Positions 49,931 through 62,640 of a stretch of 64,000 bases of DNA are shown one piece after another. The DNA is from Lumnitzera littorea (Eukaryota > Streptophyta > Magnoliopsida > Myrtales > Combretaceae). The position numbers were made by a program, and so were the translations under genes. The stretch spans positions 12,646,467 to 12,710,466 of the forward strand of contig JAMXBB010000003.1 of the NCBI GenBank assembly GCA_024138015.1. The letters run 5' to 3'. The notes under the pieces are model-generated. The model searched no databases. It was given only the letters and a program-made list of their open reading frames with translations, and had not been told where the DNA came from. How positions within the stretch are numbered: the first letter of the stretch is position 1; each line of letters starts with the position of its first letter.

Positions 49931-50860
49931 TGATAGGGATCAAGAACCGATTACATGCTCTCGAGCCTGAAGGCTCTCTCAAGTGGTTTGTCGGGCTATC
50001 TGAGGTGAGTTAAGCATCGAGGAGCAATGCTTACTCTAATCCAATTTGCCATGCTACTTTGCTCTCTATGTTATCCAAAGTGTAGTAACTAACCAACATG
50101 CCAAACCGAACCTTCTTTTTAGCACTAGTCCAAGTGCCAAATTTGAATACAACAATCTCTATGGTGTCGAGGTCGAGCTAATAACTGTTAGGATCTTATC
50201 ATCTGAGGTTAACCCAATCATGAGTTATCCCTAAGCCAACCTTAGTTTAGCTCCAACAGTTAGGGTGTCGAATTTCTGACGCCAAACATACTTAAATAGA
50301 GGCCTACCCTTGCTCGACTCACAATACTGTCAGAATCACAAAGTAAAATGCACATGCGTTGTCCTTTCTAACAATCATACTGTCCTTTCGAATAGAGGAC
50401 ATTCAATATGTACGATTTCGTATTTTCCTTATAAATTATTTTCTTTCTTTTTAGCAAATAGGGATCCATTTTTGTAATTTTCTGTAACGTAGAACTTACC
50501 CTAACAGGGTACTATAAATCATTACATAATGTAATAGTTGCAACATAATATACAGAAGAATACACTAAACTTTTTACCCTCTCTTGAGCTAAGTATCCTC
50601 TTGCTTACTATTGAGATACTCTTATTTAAACCATTCAAGCGTGGACTAGCAGTGAGTGACCTCCAACTATACTTTTGCGTTATATTAAGTGTGATTTAAT
50701 CTCATGTGAGGCATGAGTGCATCATATCCATCGTCGGTGCACGGGAACCTTTGCTCACCTTCGATTATTATTTACCTTTTTAAGCCATCTTGCGAGTTGA
50801 ACCCACCCTTATGGTTATGCATGATATTGGGTTTATGTGTTCATCCATAAGTCCATATCA
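49931..50860 (+). mobile_element. Solo LTR (family 2) inside the LINE
   Basis: Begins TGATAGGGATCAAG and ends GTCCATATCA, flanked by TATAA at 49926-49930 and 50861-50865. Its last 46 bases match the end of the LTR-like block at 60242. An internal CTATAAATC near 50512 could be the promoter. Confidence 0.9.
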
Positions 50861-51279
50861 TATAACCCAATCACCAAGTCCCTATGATTAGACTAACAAT
50901 GTAATGCCTCTTAAGAACTTATACCCATTCAAAGTAATGAAGAGATGGAAGAAAACTTTGGAAATAATGGGAAAAAATATATATTATGGACCACTCATCT
51001 CTAAATCTTAGAGTATCAAATGCCTACAACCTATCTACTCAGGTAATGCTAAACAATCCTGTTGTTGTTCACTAGCACAGAAAAAAGACTTTGGCCATGG
51101 TAGATACATAAGGAACTCCTTCATATTTTGTCTTGGAAATACAATCAATTATGGTAAAAAACAATGTCATTTGTTATAATCCTATCATTAGAGATAGCTA
51201 AGCACCTCATCCGTCTCTACTAAGGCTTATAAGAATTCTTATTGGAAATGTTTAAAGCCTAAACACTTCAAACAAGTAA

Positions 51280-52900
51280 GAGGCAGTGCTACAAGCCTTC
51301 ATTGAATACATGCTTAACAAGGTAGCACTAATGGAAATGAAGGTAACAAAATCTGTAACTTACTTATTCCATTACATTTCTTAACTAGATGGTCATGCAT
51401 GTGTTGAAGCCAGATGATTTAGTGGTGGCATGTTATTAGACCTATGCAAGGGTCATTTCCGAATCATGAACCGGCCCGGCTAGTGAGAGGCCGGGCTAAA
51501 CCCCCCCTCCCCCCGTCAGGCCAGCCCTCCGTTGAATTGGCGGGTCGACCCAGCCTATTCACCATTGAAAGAAATAAAAAGAAAGATAAAGAGAGAAGGG
51601 AGGCTATTAAGTTGAAAAAAATAATTAGATGATATCCCTTAGGTTATGGCATATTAAAACTACCTCCTTTGCAATAGTGAAGGATAATTTTTTAAAAATA
51701 ATATTATCAAACTAATAATAGATTACTAATCATAAATTAATTATGTGTTAATGATATATTGAAAATTCAATTTAATTAATGTAAGTTCTTTTTGTAAAAT
51801 TTGTCAAATATTAAGAACTTGAAAATGAGGAAAAGATAAAATTTGAGGGGAAAAAAATAAAAAAGTTAAAATCACATTAAATCAGAAATTAATAAAAAAA
51901 TTAGAAATTATTAATAAATTTTGATATTTAAAAAAAGAGAAAGGATGTCACATTATTATAATTTATTAATGTATTTTTAAAAAGAAATTAATAAAAAATT
52001 AAATATTAAAAAAAAAAAAAACAATTCAAGGGCCAAATCGACTTGGAACTGACCCCTCCTCCTCCCACCTCATGGGCCAGTCACTGTTTAACTATGGCCA
52101 AGCCTGTGAACTAGCGGTTTTGGGTTGGTTCGAGGTTGAGCTAAGCCAATGCACAAGTTTGTATGTTATTGTTATGGAATAATCAACTTTTGGAAGTTAA
52201 TCTTCTAAAGAAGAATTATCAAGAGATTTATGTGGAAGTTCAAGTTAGAAACTCAACTACATCTTGGTTTTTCTCCTTGATTTATGCTTCATCTAACTTG
52301 TAAGAAAAAAATCAACCTTAGGAAAATCTAAAAACGCATGCACAATTTGTTAATAATTATGCTTGGTGCATCATAAGGGACTTCAATAATATTATTTTTA
52401 GGAATGAATGTTAGGGCAAATGGGGAGGGGGCAAGGGCAATTTCCTATAAATAGGGCTTTTTTATATGCTACTTGTATGAGTTAATGCAATTTAATGGAT
52501 ATGAGTTTCATTGGTGCCAACGTATACATGGTTAAATGAACAAAATTTGACATCTTTAGTTCAGAGTATATTGGATAGAGGATGGTGTAATTAGGCTTGG
52601 TGCAATTTGTATCTAGTATCTAAAATATTCCATTTATTAAAGTGGCCTAGTGATCACAATACCTTACTGCTTAAAAGACATCCTTTAATAGATTTACCTA
52701 AGAAAGAAAAACCTTTTTACTTTCAACCAATGTGGTTTTCTAATGACTCATGTTGGAAAATTATCAAGGATGTTTATGCAGCTATAGGCTACAATTTGTT
52801 AAACATAATAGAATCTTTAACTAAACACCTTAAAGAACGGAATAAAAAGGATTTGGGAATTGTCCATCACTAGAAAAGGAAGTTGATGAGGAGGAATGAA
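51280..52900 (+). pseudogene. LINE endonuclease region, interrupted
   Basis: Before the hAT-like insertion: 'NKVALMEMKVTKSVTYLFHY' then 'LDGHACVEA' and 'SGGMLL'. After it: 'MLLLWNNQLLEVNLLKKNYQ', 'STTSWFFSLIYASS', and 'WCIIRDFNNI' (52363) for the GDFN motif. Then 'LLKWPSDHNTLLL' (52631) gives the SDH motif. These are the steps of an apurinic-type endonuclease, with the Gly of GDFN changed to Arg. Confidence 0.85.
51439..52163. mobile_element. hAT-like non-autonomous insertion in the LINE
   Basis: The flanking octamers TGTTATTA (51431-51438) and TGTTATTG (52164-52171) differ by one base, and removing the block rejoins the endonuclease frame at 'GGMLL/MLLLW'. The ends show an imperfect inverted repeat (ACCTATGCAAGGGTC against ACTTGTGCATTGGCT). 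GC-rich arms ('gaaccggcccggct', 'gaggccgggcta') enclose an AT-rich core. An 8-bp duplication is typical of hAT elements. Confidence 0.65.
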
Positions 52901-53439
52901 GGACTAGATAAAGCCTTAGCTACAAGGCCTTTAACTTTTTTTATAAACCTAAAACAATAACTTAAACAAGATTTGCATACTCTATTAGATCAAGAAGAAT
53001 GGTTATGGAAATTGATCACTAGAGTAAAGTGGATAAGGGATGGGGAAAGAAATACTGCCTACTATCATGTTGTAGTACAAAATAGGTAGGTAAAAAATAA
53101 AATCTTAGGATTACATGACGAGGTAAGGGTGTAGTGTTATGACCAATAAGGTATAAATAGGATCATCCTTGTTTACTACCAAAAATTTTATACTTCTTCA
53201 AAACTATTATCATTGGCAATAAATCCAATTGAGGAATCTCTAAGGTATGGCTTAAATAACTAACAAAAAATTGCCTTAGAACAAGAAATAATAGGGAAAA
53301 AAGTATACTAACCCTTAAGGTGAATTGGTTCATGGAAAGCCCCTATTAATGATGGATTTCATGCTTTCTTTTATAAGAAATGTTGGAATCTTATAGGAGA
53401 AGAAGTGGTTAATCTTCTCAAAAAATGTTTTGTAGAAGG

Positions 53440-54450
53440 TGTTGTTCTTACTAAATTAAATCAAGCTTAAATATATCTTATACCTAAAAGAGTAGGAGCG
53501 AGTGATGTAAAATCTTTTAGGTTGATCAATCTCTATAACACTTTATACAGACTACTTACAAAGCTTCTTGCACATTGGCTTAGACCTTTTTTGGAATATC
53601 TCATTCATCATGCATAATCGAGCTTTATAAAAGGAAGAAAAGTTGTTGATAACATAATCCTTGTGAATGAGATCTTACATAGTTTTAGGAGGAAAACTAG
53701 CAAGTAAGGAGGGATGATATTAAAAATTGACCTAGAAAAAGCTTTTGACACCATGGAATGAGATATTATTTATTAGGTACTTATTAGCTTCAACTTTCTT
53801 TAAGCTTGGATAAAATTAATTAGCTCCTGCCTAGCTACCATATTAATTGAGATACTGGTTAGTGGTCACCCCCTTAATCCATTTGTCACAAGTCAGGGTA
53901 TACGGCATAAGGATCTTATTTCCCCCAATTTTTTAATATTAGGCATGGAAATTTTAAGTAGGATGATAGAGAAAAGTATCTTTGAGGGTAAATGGTAAGG
54001 GTTTAAAATAAGGGGTGACTCTTTGTGTGTATACCATGTATTGTTTGCTAATGATGTTACCTAGTAAGGAAGATGCATAAGAAATAAAGTATATTCTAGA
54101 CAAATTTGCAAGTTTATTGGGTTTCAAGATAAATTTTCAAAAACCTACTCTTTTCTTCTTAAAAAGTATTATGGAGCAAGTTAAAGAAGAAGTACTAGGC
54201 TTTCCCTTAACTAATGGTACCAAACCAACTAAAGCTCAACCAAACATAATACTTGAAAAGGCTCGGAAGAATTTATCAGGTTGGGAAGCTCAACAGTTAA
54301 TCATGTGTGGTATTGTTATCCTAATAAAATTAATCTTGGAATCTCTACTAACTTATTATATGCAAGTGGCAAAAATTCCAAAGAAAGTTATAAATATGCT
54401 CATCTTTGTCATAAGAAATTTTCTTTAGAATGGACTGAACGATACAAATA
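53440..54450 (+). pseudogene. LINE reverse transcriptase
   Basis: Reads 'IYLIPKRVGASDVKSFRLIN' (53471), 'SSFIKGRKVVDNIILVNEIL' (53619), 'GGMILKIDLEKAFDTME' (53711), 'HKDLISPNFLILGMEILSRM' (about 53907) and 'LFANDV' (54041), where FADD has become FAND. 'LGFKINFQKPTLFFLKS' follows from 54114. The palm order is complete, but the active site is mutated and stops interrupt the frame. Confidence 0.9.
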
Positions 54451-54979
54451 GATTAGGTTAGTTAGGAAAAGATAATGAAGTCAAAAGAACATATCGATCT
54501 TGGCTTGGTGGACTTGTACAAATGAAATGAAGATTGTGCAGTCAAGCGATTGTGGGAATTTAAATGTAAACACATTATATGGGCAAAGTTGCTTAAGGTA
54601 AAACATAAGAAGCTAAAAACATAAGATGGGGCACTTAAGCTAACATAGGCCTTGCATTTTATTAAATGGCTAAGGAAAAGTTATGAATGGTTTAAAGGAA
54701 ATAGCTTAACTATTGTTAGAAATGGCTGAAATACTAGTTTTTGGTTTGATAAGTGGATAGGAAGTTATTCTATAAGATAGCTAATTCAAGGGCTAATTCA
54801 TCAGTAAGTAAACAATTTAGTTGTTGCTAAGTGTTGGTCAAAACTTTATGAATGGAAAGATGGTATGATTAGCTTTCAATTGTCAGAATTATTAGTTAAG
54901 ATGGGTGGGCTTATAAACCTTGTAAATTTTCTAAACAAAAGGATGGAAGTTAATAAGATTTCTTGAAAGATACCCTCAA

Positions 54980-56270
54980 TGTTGGCAAAATAACTAACCA
55001 TAGACTCAAGAGACTACGCTAAGAAACCCTAACTCAAGCTCCTAAAACCCGAGATGGTAGCCTTGACCTTAGTTTGATCCTTACACTCAAAGCCTTAAAA
55101 TCTTATAAATAAATGTCAATAACTAATGTTAACTCCCAAATCAATCTAACAAAACTAACCCCAAACTTTAATGGGAAAGAGGCCGATAATTGAAGCCCGT
55201 AAGAGTCCCTCGAAATCGATAAAGGGTATACTAAGCCAAAGATAAATGTTGATATATACAATCCTAACAATGAATTCGAAACCCTAAAACGTACTAAAAC
55301 CCTTAAATGAACCTTTGAACCCTAAAACCCTAATTAGAACCTTAGTACGCATGAACCCTTAAAATGATTCTAAACCCCCCATCTAATCTTGAAGACCCTA
55401 ATTCAACTATCGAACTCTAATTAAATAGTAAAACTATTTGCTAATCATAGAAAATCACTTTATTGACTTGAAACCTAATTTACCCTCTAAAACATACTTG
55501 AGTTGCAATAATTAGTCCTTATTCCTTAAACTAATTAGATAAGATGAGGCAATGAAATCGACTAACTTAATTTATTACATTAATCCCCAAATTGCACCTA
55601 ATTAGTATCAATTGTAGTAGTAATTAAGATTAAGAAACTTAATTACACCTTAATCTATTAATTAGGTTTTACATCACAAGTAACTATAAGTCAAAGGTAA
55701 TTAATCATATGAAACCAATGTAATTATATGAAAATATCTACTTAACAATGCTAGCATTATACTTAGAGAGACAATGTAAACCTCGCGAACTTTTGAATTC
55801 AGTCTTTTAGTGCTTTCTTCTTCATTTTGAGATGCCTGAATCAGGTACCTACTCTGATAGCTAGTTGGTTTGTACCATCTTAGATGAGTTGAAAAGGTAA
55901 TTTACTACTTGACTTGCTTTTCAAAGGTATACGTATGGAACTCAGAGTTGAATATAGGAGTTAATGGATAATCCCTAAAACTACTTATAATGATAAAAAA
56001 ACCCTAAATAAAACAGATTAACCATAAATAATAAGCCACAAGCCCTAACTAATAAGTTGGAAAACCCTAAAGAGAGAGTAAAACCCTAATCATACACGTA
56101 AAACCCTAAAAATTGTAATACGTGGGAAACCCTAAAATGACTAGAAAACATTAATAGATTGACTAAAACTCTAATTAGAAGTCCAAAACCCTAATTCAAC
56201 TAATAAACTTTGAGTATATCCCTAAACTATTCCTTAATCACAAATAATTTCTCTAATCACTCGGAAATCT
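54980..56270. other. Non-coding block rich in AAACCCTA motifs
   Basis: The LINE reading ends near 54980 ('ISWKDTLN'). About a dozen AACCCTA/CCCTAA motifs are scattered over 1.2 kb, not in tandem. No coding sequence seen. It may be internal sequence of a large non-autonomous retroelement. Confidence 0.5.
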
Positions 56271-56273
56271 TAA

Positions 56274-57471
56274 TAGGCTGTTCACTTAGTTGAATAGAAT
56301 GGATGAGGAATGGAATTGCAATTACCATGTAATGGAATAAAAGTGTAATAAGCTAGGATTGTGTGTTATGGTGTTTACTAGTATGTAATCGAATTGTAAT
56401 TTCTTTGTTCACTTATCAAAACGAAACAGGGAATTAGTTAAGAATGGAAAGTGAAATGACAAAAATACCCTTACCAAATTATAAAAAAATAATTAAAACA
56501 AAATATACATTAAAAATGAAATTGTTACATCCCCTACAGCTTTGTTGAATCCCTAACCCATCTTCCACAGTTGAAACATTAACTCATTTTCTATTGTCGA
56601 AGCCTTAACCTAAGGGTAGAGAACCTAAAAGGAAAGAGCAACGCTTATAAGGAACAAAAATAGCATCATCCTTATATGAACAATAGCACACCACAACAAA
56701 AGAACCATAGTGGGTTGGTCCAAAAATAGCATGGATGGTGTACAAACAAAGTCAATTGAAAGTAATAAGCAACAAAAATTCAAAAAAAAAAAAAGGACAT
56801 AACATGCTATGCTTCTTGATGAACTACACGATTTTTGAATAGTTTATGTTATATTCCATCAAAAGCAATGAAAATTGAGGGGGTGGGAATAATAGAGATG
56901 GAGAAGACAAGGTAGATTAGCAACTCATATGTGCCTTTGTATGTTTGCTATGAGAACACGTTGGATTCAGATGGGTCTTCGCTAGATCTAATCTCCACTG
57001 TGACATAATCTCCAACCTCTACTGGGATTTTGTTGGAGAGAGTAAGGGACATACTATTGGATGTTGCTACAGTTCCGGTGAAGGTATCATGGACGTGAAG
57101 ATTTGTAAGAGGGAAGAGATTAAGGTTGATGATGGTTGATGGAGGATGTAAGAGATGGGTTGCGATGGGGTGATTAGGGTTAGGAATAAGATTATGTGGA
57201 ATTCTGTTTGGGATTTGATTGTTTTATTAGAGGGCAAAGTATGGTAATTTTTAATTTTAGGTAAGGGTAATTTCAGTATAAAAATGCATGTACATCTTTG
57301 GAAATGGGATTCATAGGGTAGACTTTAGAATTTCTATTACATGATTTTAGGTAGTTAGAATTCTTGAGAATTCCTACTACAAGGTTCCAAAACCAACAAA
57401 ATAAGATAATATGGCCCTCATTAGGAATAAGAGGGGAATGAAATTGCCATTCCCCTCAAGTGAACAACCTA
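56274..57471. mobile_element. PIF/Harbinger-like non-autonomous element
   Basis: The terminal inverted repeats TAGGCTGTTCACTT and (reverse strand) TAGGTTGTTCACTT extend with weaker pairing. The flanking trinucleotide TAA is present on both sides (56271-56273 and 57472-57474), as expected for this superfamily. No transposase ORF seen in the 1.2 kb. Confidence 0.75.
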
Positions 57472-57474
57472 TAA

Positions 57475-59604
57475 ATCATCGATCTCGTATGCGTCCAAAA
57501 ACCTTAATTGGTCCTAAATGTTAAAAGATTGTTACAAATGAAGTAGTAGAGGTCAGTAGACTAAATTAAAGTGATTAAATCTAGTAAAGCCCTAATTATA
57601 CCTTAATTAGGCCTAAATTTCTTAATTGCAATTAATTAGCTTAATTACCCTTTAATCCATCTACTAACCCTATTCTTCTTAATTAAGAAATTGATATAAT
57701 CAATTAAGGAGACAAGACAAAAAGACTAATTAGACAATTAGGATATTTTGAGGTAAACCTTTGCTAAATTAAGTAAAATGTCAAGGAGTAAGTAGTCCCC
57801 CCTTGATCTTTGTACCATTTTAACCAATTAAAGTAATATCTTATCCCATTTATCTTATCTTCTTGATCTACAATTTCACCCCTCTAAAACCTTCATTTGA
57901 CTTCATTTTTCACTCCTAGAAAGCCTTATGAAACCCTCTCTACAAACCTAAATAAAAATCAAAGGAAGAAGGAAGGAAAACCAAGAAGCACTCTCGGATC
58001 CCCATTGCGTACCTTAGCACCTTTAGCCATTATCATCACCGCAAGGCTTTAAATCACAAATCATCACCACCCAAAGATCACACATACACCCTAGCTTCTT
58101 GTCGACAAATATTAGCTTTCAAAGGAGTACGTTTCAACCATGTTTTTGAGTGGAAAAGTTGCAACTCGTATAGATCGGCCTAAGGTAAAACTCACCTAAC
58201 TGGAGTTTCTTGTTCCCATAAGCTATACTCATGATATCTTGAGAGTTTAGAATTAGAAATACTAGATAAACATGTTATAATCATGTATAATTCATTTTAG
58301 AGCCATGTAATTGTACATTCATTCATGTACTTAATTAGTTTGTTACTTACATTCTAGAAGTATAAGAGATAATTCCATGTAGATAACTTGAACAAAAGTC
58401 GGGAAACCACCAAGAACCTAAATTTCCTTTACATGTTACCCCTTATGGTGGATGTTTTCTTCATAACCACCACTTAATTGTTTGGTGATATTAACTTCCT
58501 TTAGTGAAAAACTTAGTTTAGAGATAGATATGATGCATTAAAGTGAGAAGTTACATGAAGGATGGTAGAAGCCCCAGTATGGCCACCTTGGACGTCATTT
58601 CTTGAAACTAGACTAAGTTGCAGCTTGTTACGTATTAGCCTAATGACATCATTAATTAATGATAATTCAAATTTAGGATTAAATCGACAAAGTTTAGTAA
58701 GCTAAAGTGGGTTAGAAGTTTAAATGAGCCTAAAATGTGATTTGGACTTTGAAAACTCGATTAAAAACCCAATAAATAATAACCACCAAATCTAAATAGT
58801 CACTAAAAACAAAGTATTTAAAAGACCTATAATGAATTAAGGCAAAAAAAAAAAAAAACACATAGAGTTGGGCTTAGGGCCTTAGAGTGAAAGTTAGGCC
58901 CAAATCTCATTAAAAAGGCCTAAAACGAAACTTGTAATTCAACAAAAAGACTCAAACCAACAGCTTAAGGGAACTTAAAAGAAGTAAATTAGAAACCCAA
59001 CAAGCTCAATGAGATAATTGGAGGAGCCCCCATAGGCCCAACTTGAAGTTACTATAAGAAAATAGCGAAAAAGGGCCAATTTAGCCCGTAAAAGTGAACT
59101 CAAGACCCAATAGGAAACTTTAAAAGATAATTATGAAAATTTCACTTAAACCCCCCAAATAAAGGCTTAAGAAACCATAAAGAAGGCCCATTTTCAAATC
59201 TTGACCTTAAGCCCAAAAACCCTTAAGAGTTAATTACCAACATTGGATCAACAAAATTAATTGGCCCAATCCAAAAGATTATAGGTCTAATCTAACCAAA
59301 TGAAAACCACCATGTGGTAAAACACTAAAAAAACGATGAAAATTGACTATAAGAATGTAAAAAATGAACTTAAAATAAAGAAGTTAGGGCGAAAATAAAT
59401 TTTAACTATACTTAAGGGACAAGCTTCAATAACTAGGTACACTTTTAGGTTCTTAAAGAAACTCTCCAATTACTTACATAGAAATTATTATTATGTTTTA
59501 GGTGACTTAATTTCTACTTTAAGAACCATAAAGGTTAGGATAAGTAGGCATGCAAGCCAAGTTAAGGAGTTCCAATGAACTACTACTTACTTGTGCTTAA
59601 TAAT
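57475..59604. other. Non-coding continuation of the LINE-interrupting block
   Basis: AT-rich with repeated 'aggccta', 'ggcccaa' and 'aaccctta' fragments. No gene or clear repeat boundary. Confidence 0.4.
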
Positions 59605-60242
59605 TGCTTGAGGTTATGTTATTTGCCCTTGATTATCTGTCTAAGGGATTAGATGTTTTGTATGCCAACATCTCTGTGATCACTAATATGGTACAGGAGA
59701 TTGGGCTAATCAATTTCCAAGCTTCGGGTTATGTTAACGACTTTCTCATGCATTCCCTATGTGCCGAAGACCTGTTTATGAGTTCTTCTTAGATAGATAT
59801 GTTCGGCTTGGATGGCCTGCTTGGCTTAGCATGGCATACTCAGCCCGACCATGTTTGTTTGGCCCAACTCATCAGCTCTTCACCTCGGATATCTCATTTA
59901 GTTACTTATTTTTGTGCATCTTATTTAGACTTCCTATTTCTTGTATTATTTCTAATTACTCTTATGTTTATTTTTGTATTTACGAGAATGCTACTAGGGC
60001 ATCTTTTTTAGCCCTTTTTATTTACAATTTTGCTACTATGTATAAATAGAGCACATGTATAGGGTTTTAGGGAGATTTACAACATCAATGAAAAACCATT
60101 GAGTCTTGTCTCTTTTAAAGCTCTTCTCTACTATGTATAAACCATCGACTTCCGTTTATTTTTTGGACCATCTCGTGGCCCAAACTCATCCCTTAGTTAT
60201 GCATGATATCGGGTTCATGTGTTTATTCATGAGTCCATATCA
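59605..60242 (+). mobile_element. LTR-like block related to family 2
   Basis: The right end (about 46 bases, finishing GTCCATATCA) matches the end of the solo LTR at 50860. A TATAAATAG box lies near 60040. The left end TGCTTGAGG is tentative. Flanks are ATAAT (59600-59604) and ATAAC (60243-60247), one mismatch. Confidence 0.5.
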
Positions 60243-60247
60243 ATAAC

Positions 60248-61600
60248 ATTATTAAATTATAAGTTTAAATATTTGGCCAAATTCACCAAATGTACCCATC
60301 ACATGTCTATAATTTAATAGTTACCAATTAGGATGTCTATAGCTTTGTCATGTTTTATGAAAAATTTTCAAAATGCATTTTTAAAATGTTTTATGATTAA
60401 AAGAAAGATTTATCAACTTGATGAGTGCTCATAGTAGTCGCCAGTGGTATTTTACTTGTTGAGATAAAGCTAGTAGACTATCTTCAATTGATCGTTAACA
60501 AGTAGCCTAAGTTGGAAATCGCATGGTTTAGCTTATAGGGGCATTATATGGATTTATTGATAGTGAGCTAATGGGACATTATATTGACTATTAATAGTGG
60601 ATAGCTCTAGATGAGCTCTAGATGGGATCCATCTGATTAAACAGTATGATATCGTCAACTAAGGTAATAGTTGGGTTTCACATGTTGGGACGATGCCCAC
60701 AAATAACCTCATGCGGGTAAGGTGAGGTGTCTTGTGCAACGAAGGATAATCGATGTGTAGATGACATAAATCTACACCTTCCATAGTTTTGAAGTCCCAT
60801 GGATATGTTACTTCCATTCATCACGTGTATGTTCATCACGTATGTAGCTAGATTGCATATTTGTTAATAATGCTTGATAATTTGCTGGAATGGTAATAGC
60901 AAGGGACGAACTCATTGAGCTGTGGTATGTTAACCCTTTAATAATTCCTTTTTTTTTTTTTTCTAGGTAACCAAAAGCGGGGAATTGATTAAGATCAAAG
61001 TGCAGAGTATTCCTTTAAGCAGCTACATTAGATGGATAAGATTACTTTAGGAGATTATTAGTTAAGATAAATCTTTATAATATTTAGTTACTCATAATAT
61101 TGTTGAAGTTTAATTATCCTGTCTTAGTGTTTGGTAAGTGATTCCAACTCTCTACGGTTTTGATGAATTGTGAATTGTTGGGTCACTTTTAGCTAAATGT
61201 ATATACATCTAAGTAGATGTATGTAAAAAGATTAAGTATAATTGGAAACTTATAAGCTAGAGTCTTGTAACCTTTTACTTATAAGCCGGTTTTTATATCA
61301 TAGGTACACATGTGATATGAAGATTTTAGGTAAACTACTAGGCCCTCTTTTGGAGTGATACAAGGCCTATCGTCCTTCATGACAAAAATGATGAGAAATT
61401 TATATCTTCAAATTGTAAGCAAGATATCAAGCTTGCTGATATCTACAACTAACTCATTAATGTATCTGAATCAAAAGAGGAGAATTAGGCTTAGATTTGA
61501 GATCAATCTTTCCACCCAAAATGAAACTGTTACTATAGAGAATCCAACATGATTCTTTACCAATGGCAATAAATTTAAGACACAAGAAAATAAAAGACAC
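60248..61600. other. Non-coding DNA before the LINE resumes
   Basis: Includes a 'gctctagatgagctctagatg' type short repeat near 60605. No gene recognised. The exact junction with the LINE was not found. Confidence 0.4.
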
Positions 61601-61609
61601 TGGTAACTA

Positions 61610-62125
61610 ACCTAGATGTGGATATCCAAATGAAGATCGTTTGCATGTATTTCATTCATGTAATAAAATAAGTTATATAGTTACATAGTGGCAAGGAATA
61701 GATATCCATAGCTCATTCACCAAAGTCATTTGTTTTTGGTTTTATGATCTAGTATTCGTAGTTTATAAGGAATCAAGCTTTATTTCAGCCTGACCTGTAG
61801 GATGACAACTTAAATCAAATTATTAGAAAATTAGGGCATGAGCATTGAGCTTTGCTTAAGAAAGAGAAAAAATTCTTTTAGATTGAAATTAAGAATTTAG
61901 CATGGGTTCCGCCACAAGAATCTTGGATATAATTAAACTGAGATGGTTCAATTAATTTATTAATAGGTTAGGCAATAGTTAGTGGAGTGTTAAGGGATCA
62001 TCAAGGGCATTAGATTCTAGGGTTCCCCTATAAATGGGGAACATGGATATAGTAATAGCAGAGCTTTGGGCAATTTTTTAGAAGATCACACATGCTATTT
62101 AGAAAGGATTACTAAGAAATTGATT
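61610..62125 (+). pseudogene. LINE zf-RVT and RNase H remnant
   Basis: Reads 'RCGYPNEDRLHVFHSCNKIS' (61613), the zinc-binding zf-RVT segment. Then come 'LAWVPPQESWI', 'LN*DGS' and 'VSGVLRDHQGH' (about 61890-62010), and after a frameshift 'AELWAIF' (62059). The last pieces are the RNase H that ends many plant L1 ORF2 proteins. Confidence 0.8.
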
Positions 62126-62640
62126 TGAAAATTGCGGAGCATTTATTACTATCTTATGATGTAAATTCAAAAAAACTAAATATGAACATATTTTGAATAA
62201 CTTTAGGTAAAAAATATTGTAGCTACGCAATTGGAGGGTTTGAGCAGTATCTCGAGAAGTTAATCAGACTACTGATTAGCTTTCTGAGTAGGGACACCTT
62301 CGAGATCAACCTTGCTAGGTTTTTCAAAGCTTACCTTCCTAAGCTTTATCTTCTATTTTGGATTTGGATCTTGCAAGATACAGATGTAGTCGTAGTGTGA
62401 AACCTTTTTTCAATCATGTTTCGTCGGGAAGATTGTTGTTTTCTACTAATGGTTGAAATGTTTAAGTAGATTGAAAAGTCATGTTTTGTATTACAGTTTT
62501 TAAGATAATAATATAATTGCTCCCTTTGTTATCCAAAAAAAAAAAAAATTAAAAAAAAAGAAACAATATATTGTGTTAAACTTATCACTTGCCTTAGTTA
62601 ATAATTTGAAAAGAGTAGAAGTAGGGATACCACCGGGGTA

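Larger units (their letters stand above)
48600..62565 (+). mobile_element. L1-type LINE retrotransposon, broken by insertions
   Basis: In plus-strand order: ORF1 (DUF4283 and zinc knuckle), endonuclease, reverse transcriptase, then after a long non-coding block the zf-RVT and RNase H regions. The element ends in a poly-A tail at 62535-62565 preceded by 'tttgttatcc', a familiar LINE ending. It is interrupted by a solo LTR (49931-50860), a hAT-like element (51439-52163) and the block 54980 to about 61600. Without these its length would be about 6-7 kb, normal for a plant L1. Stops and frameshifts are everywhere. The 5' limit is a guess. Confidence 0.85.
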
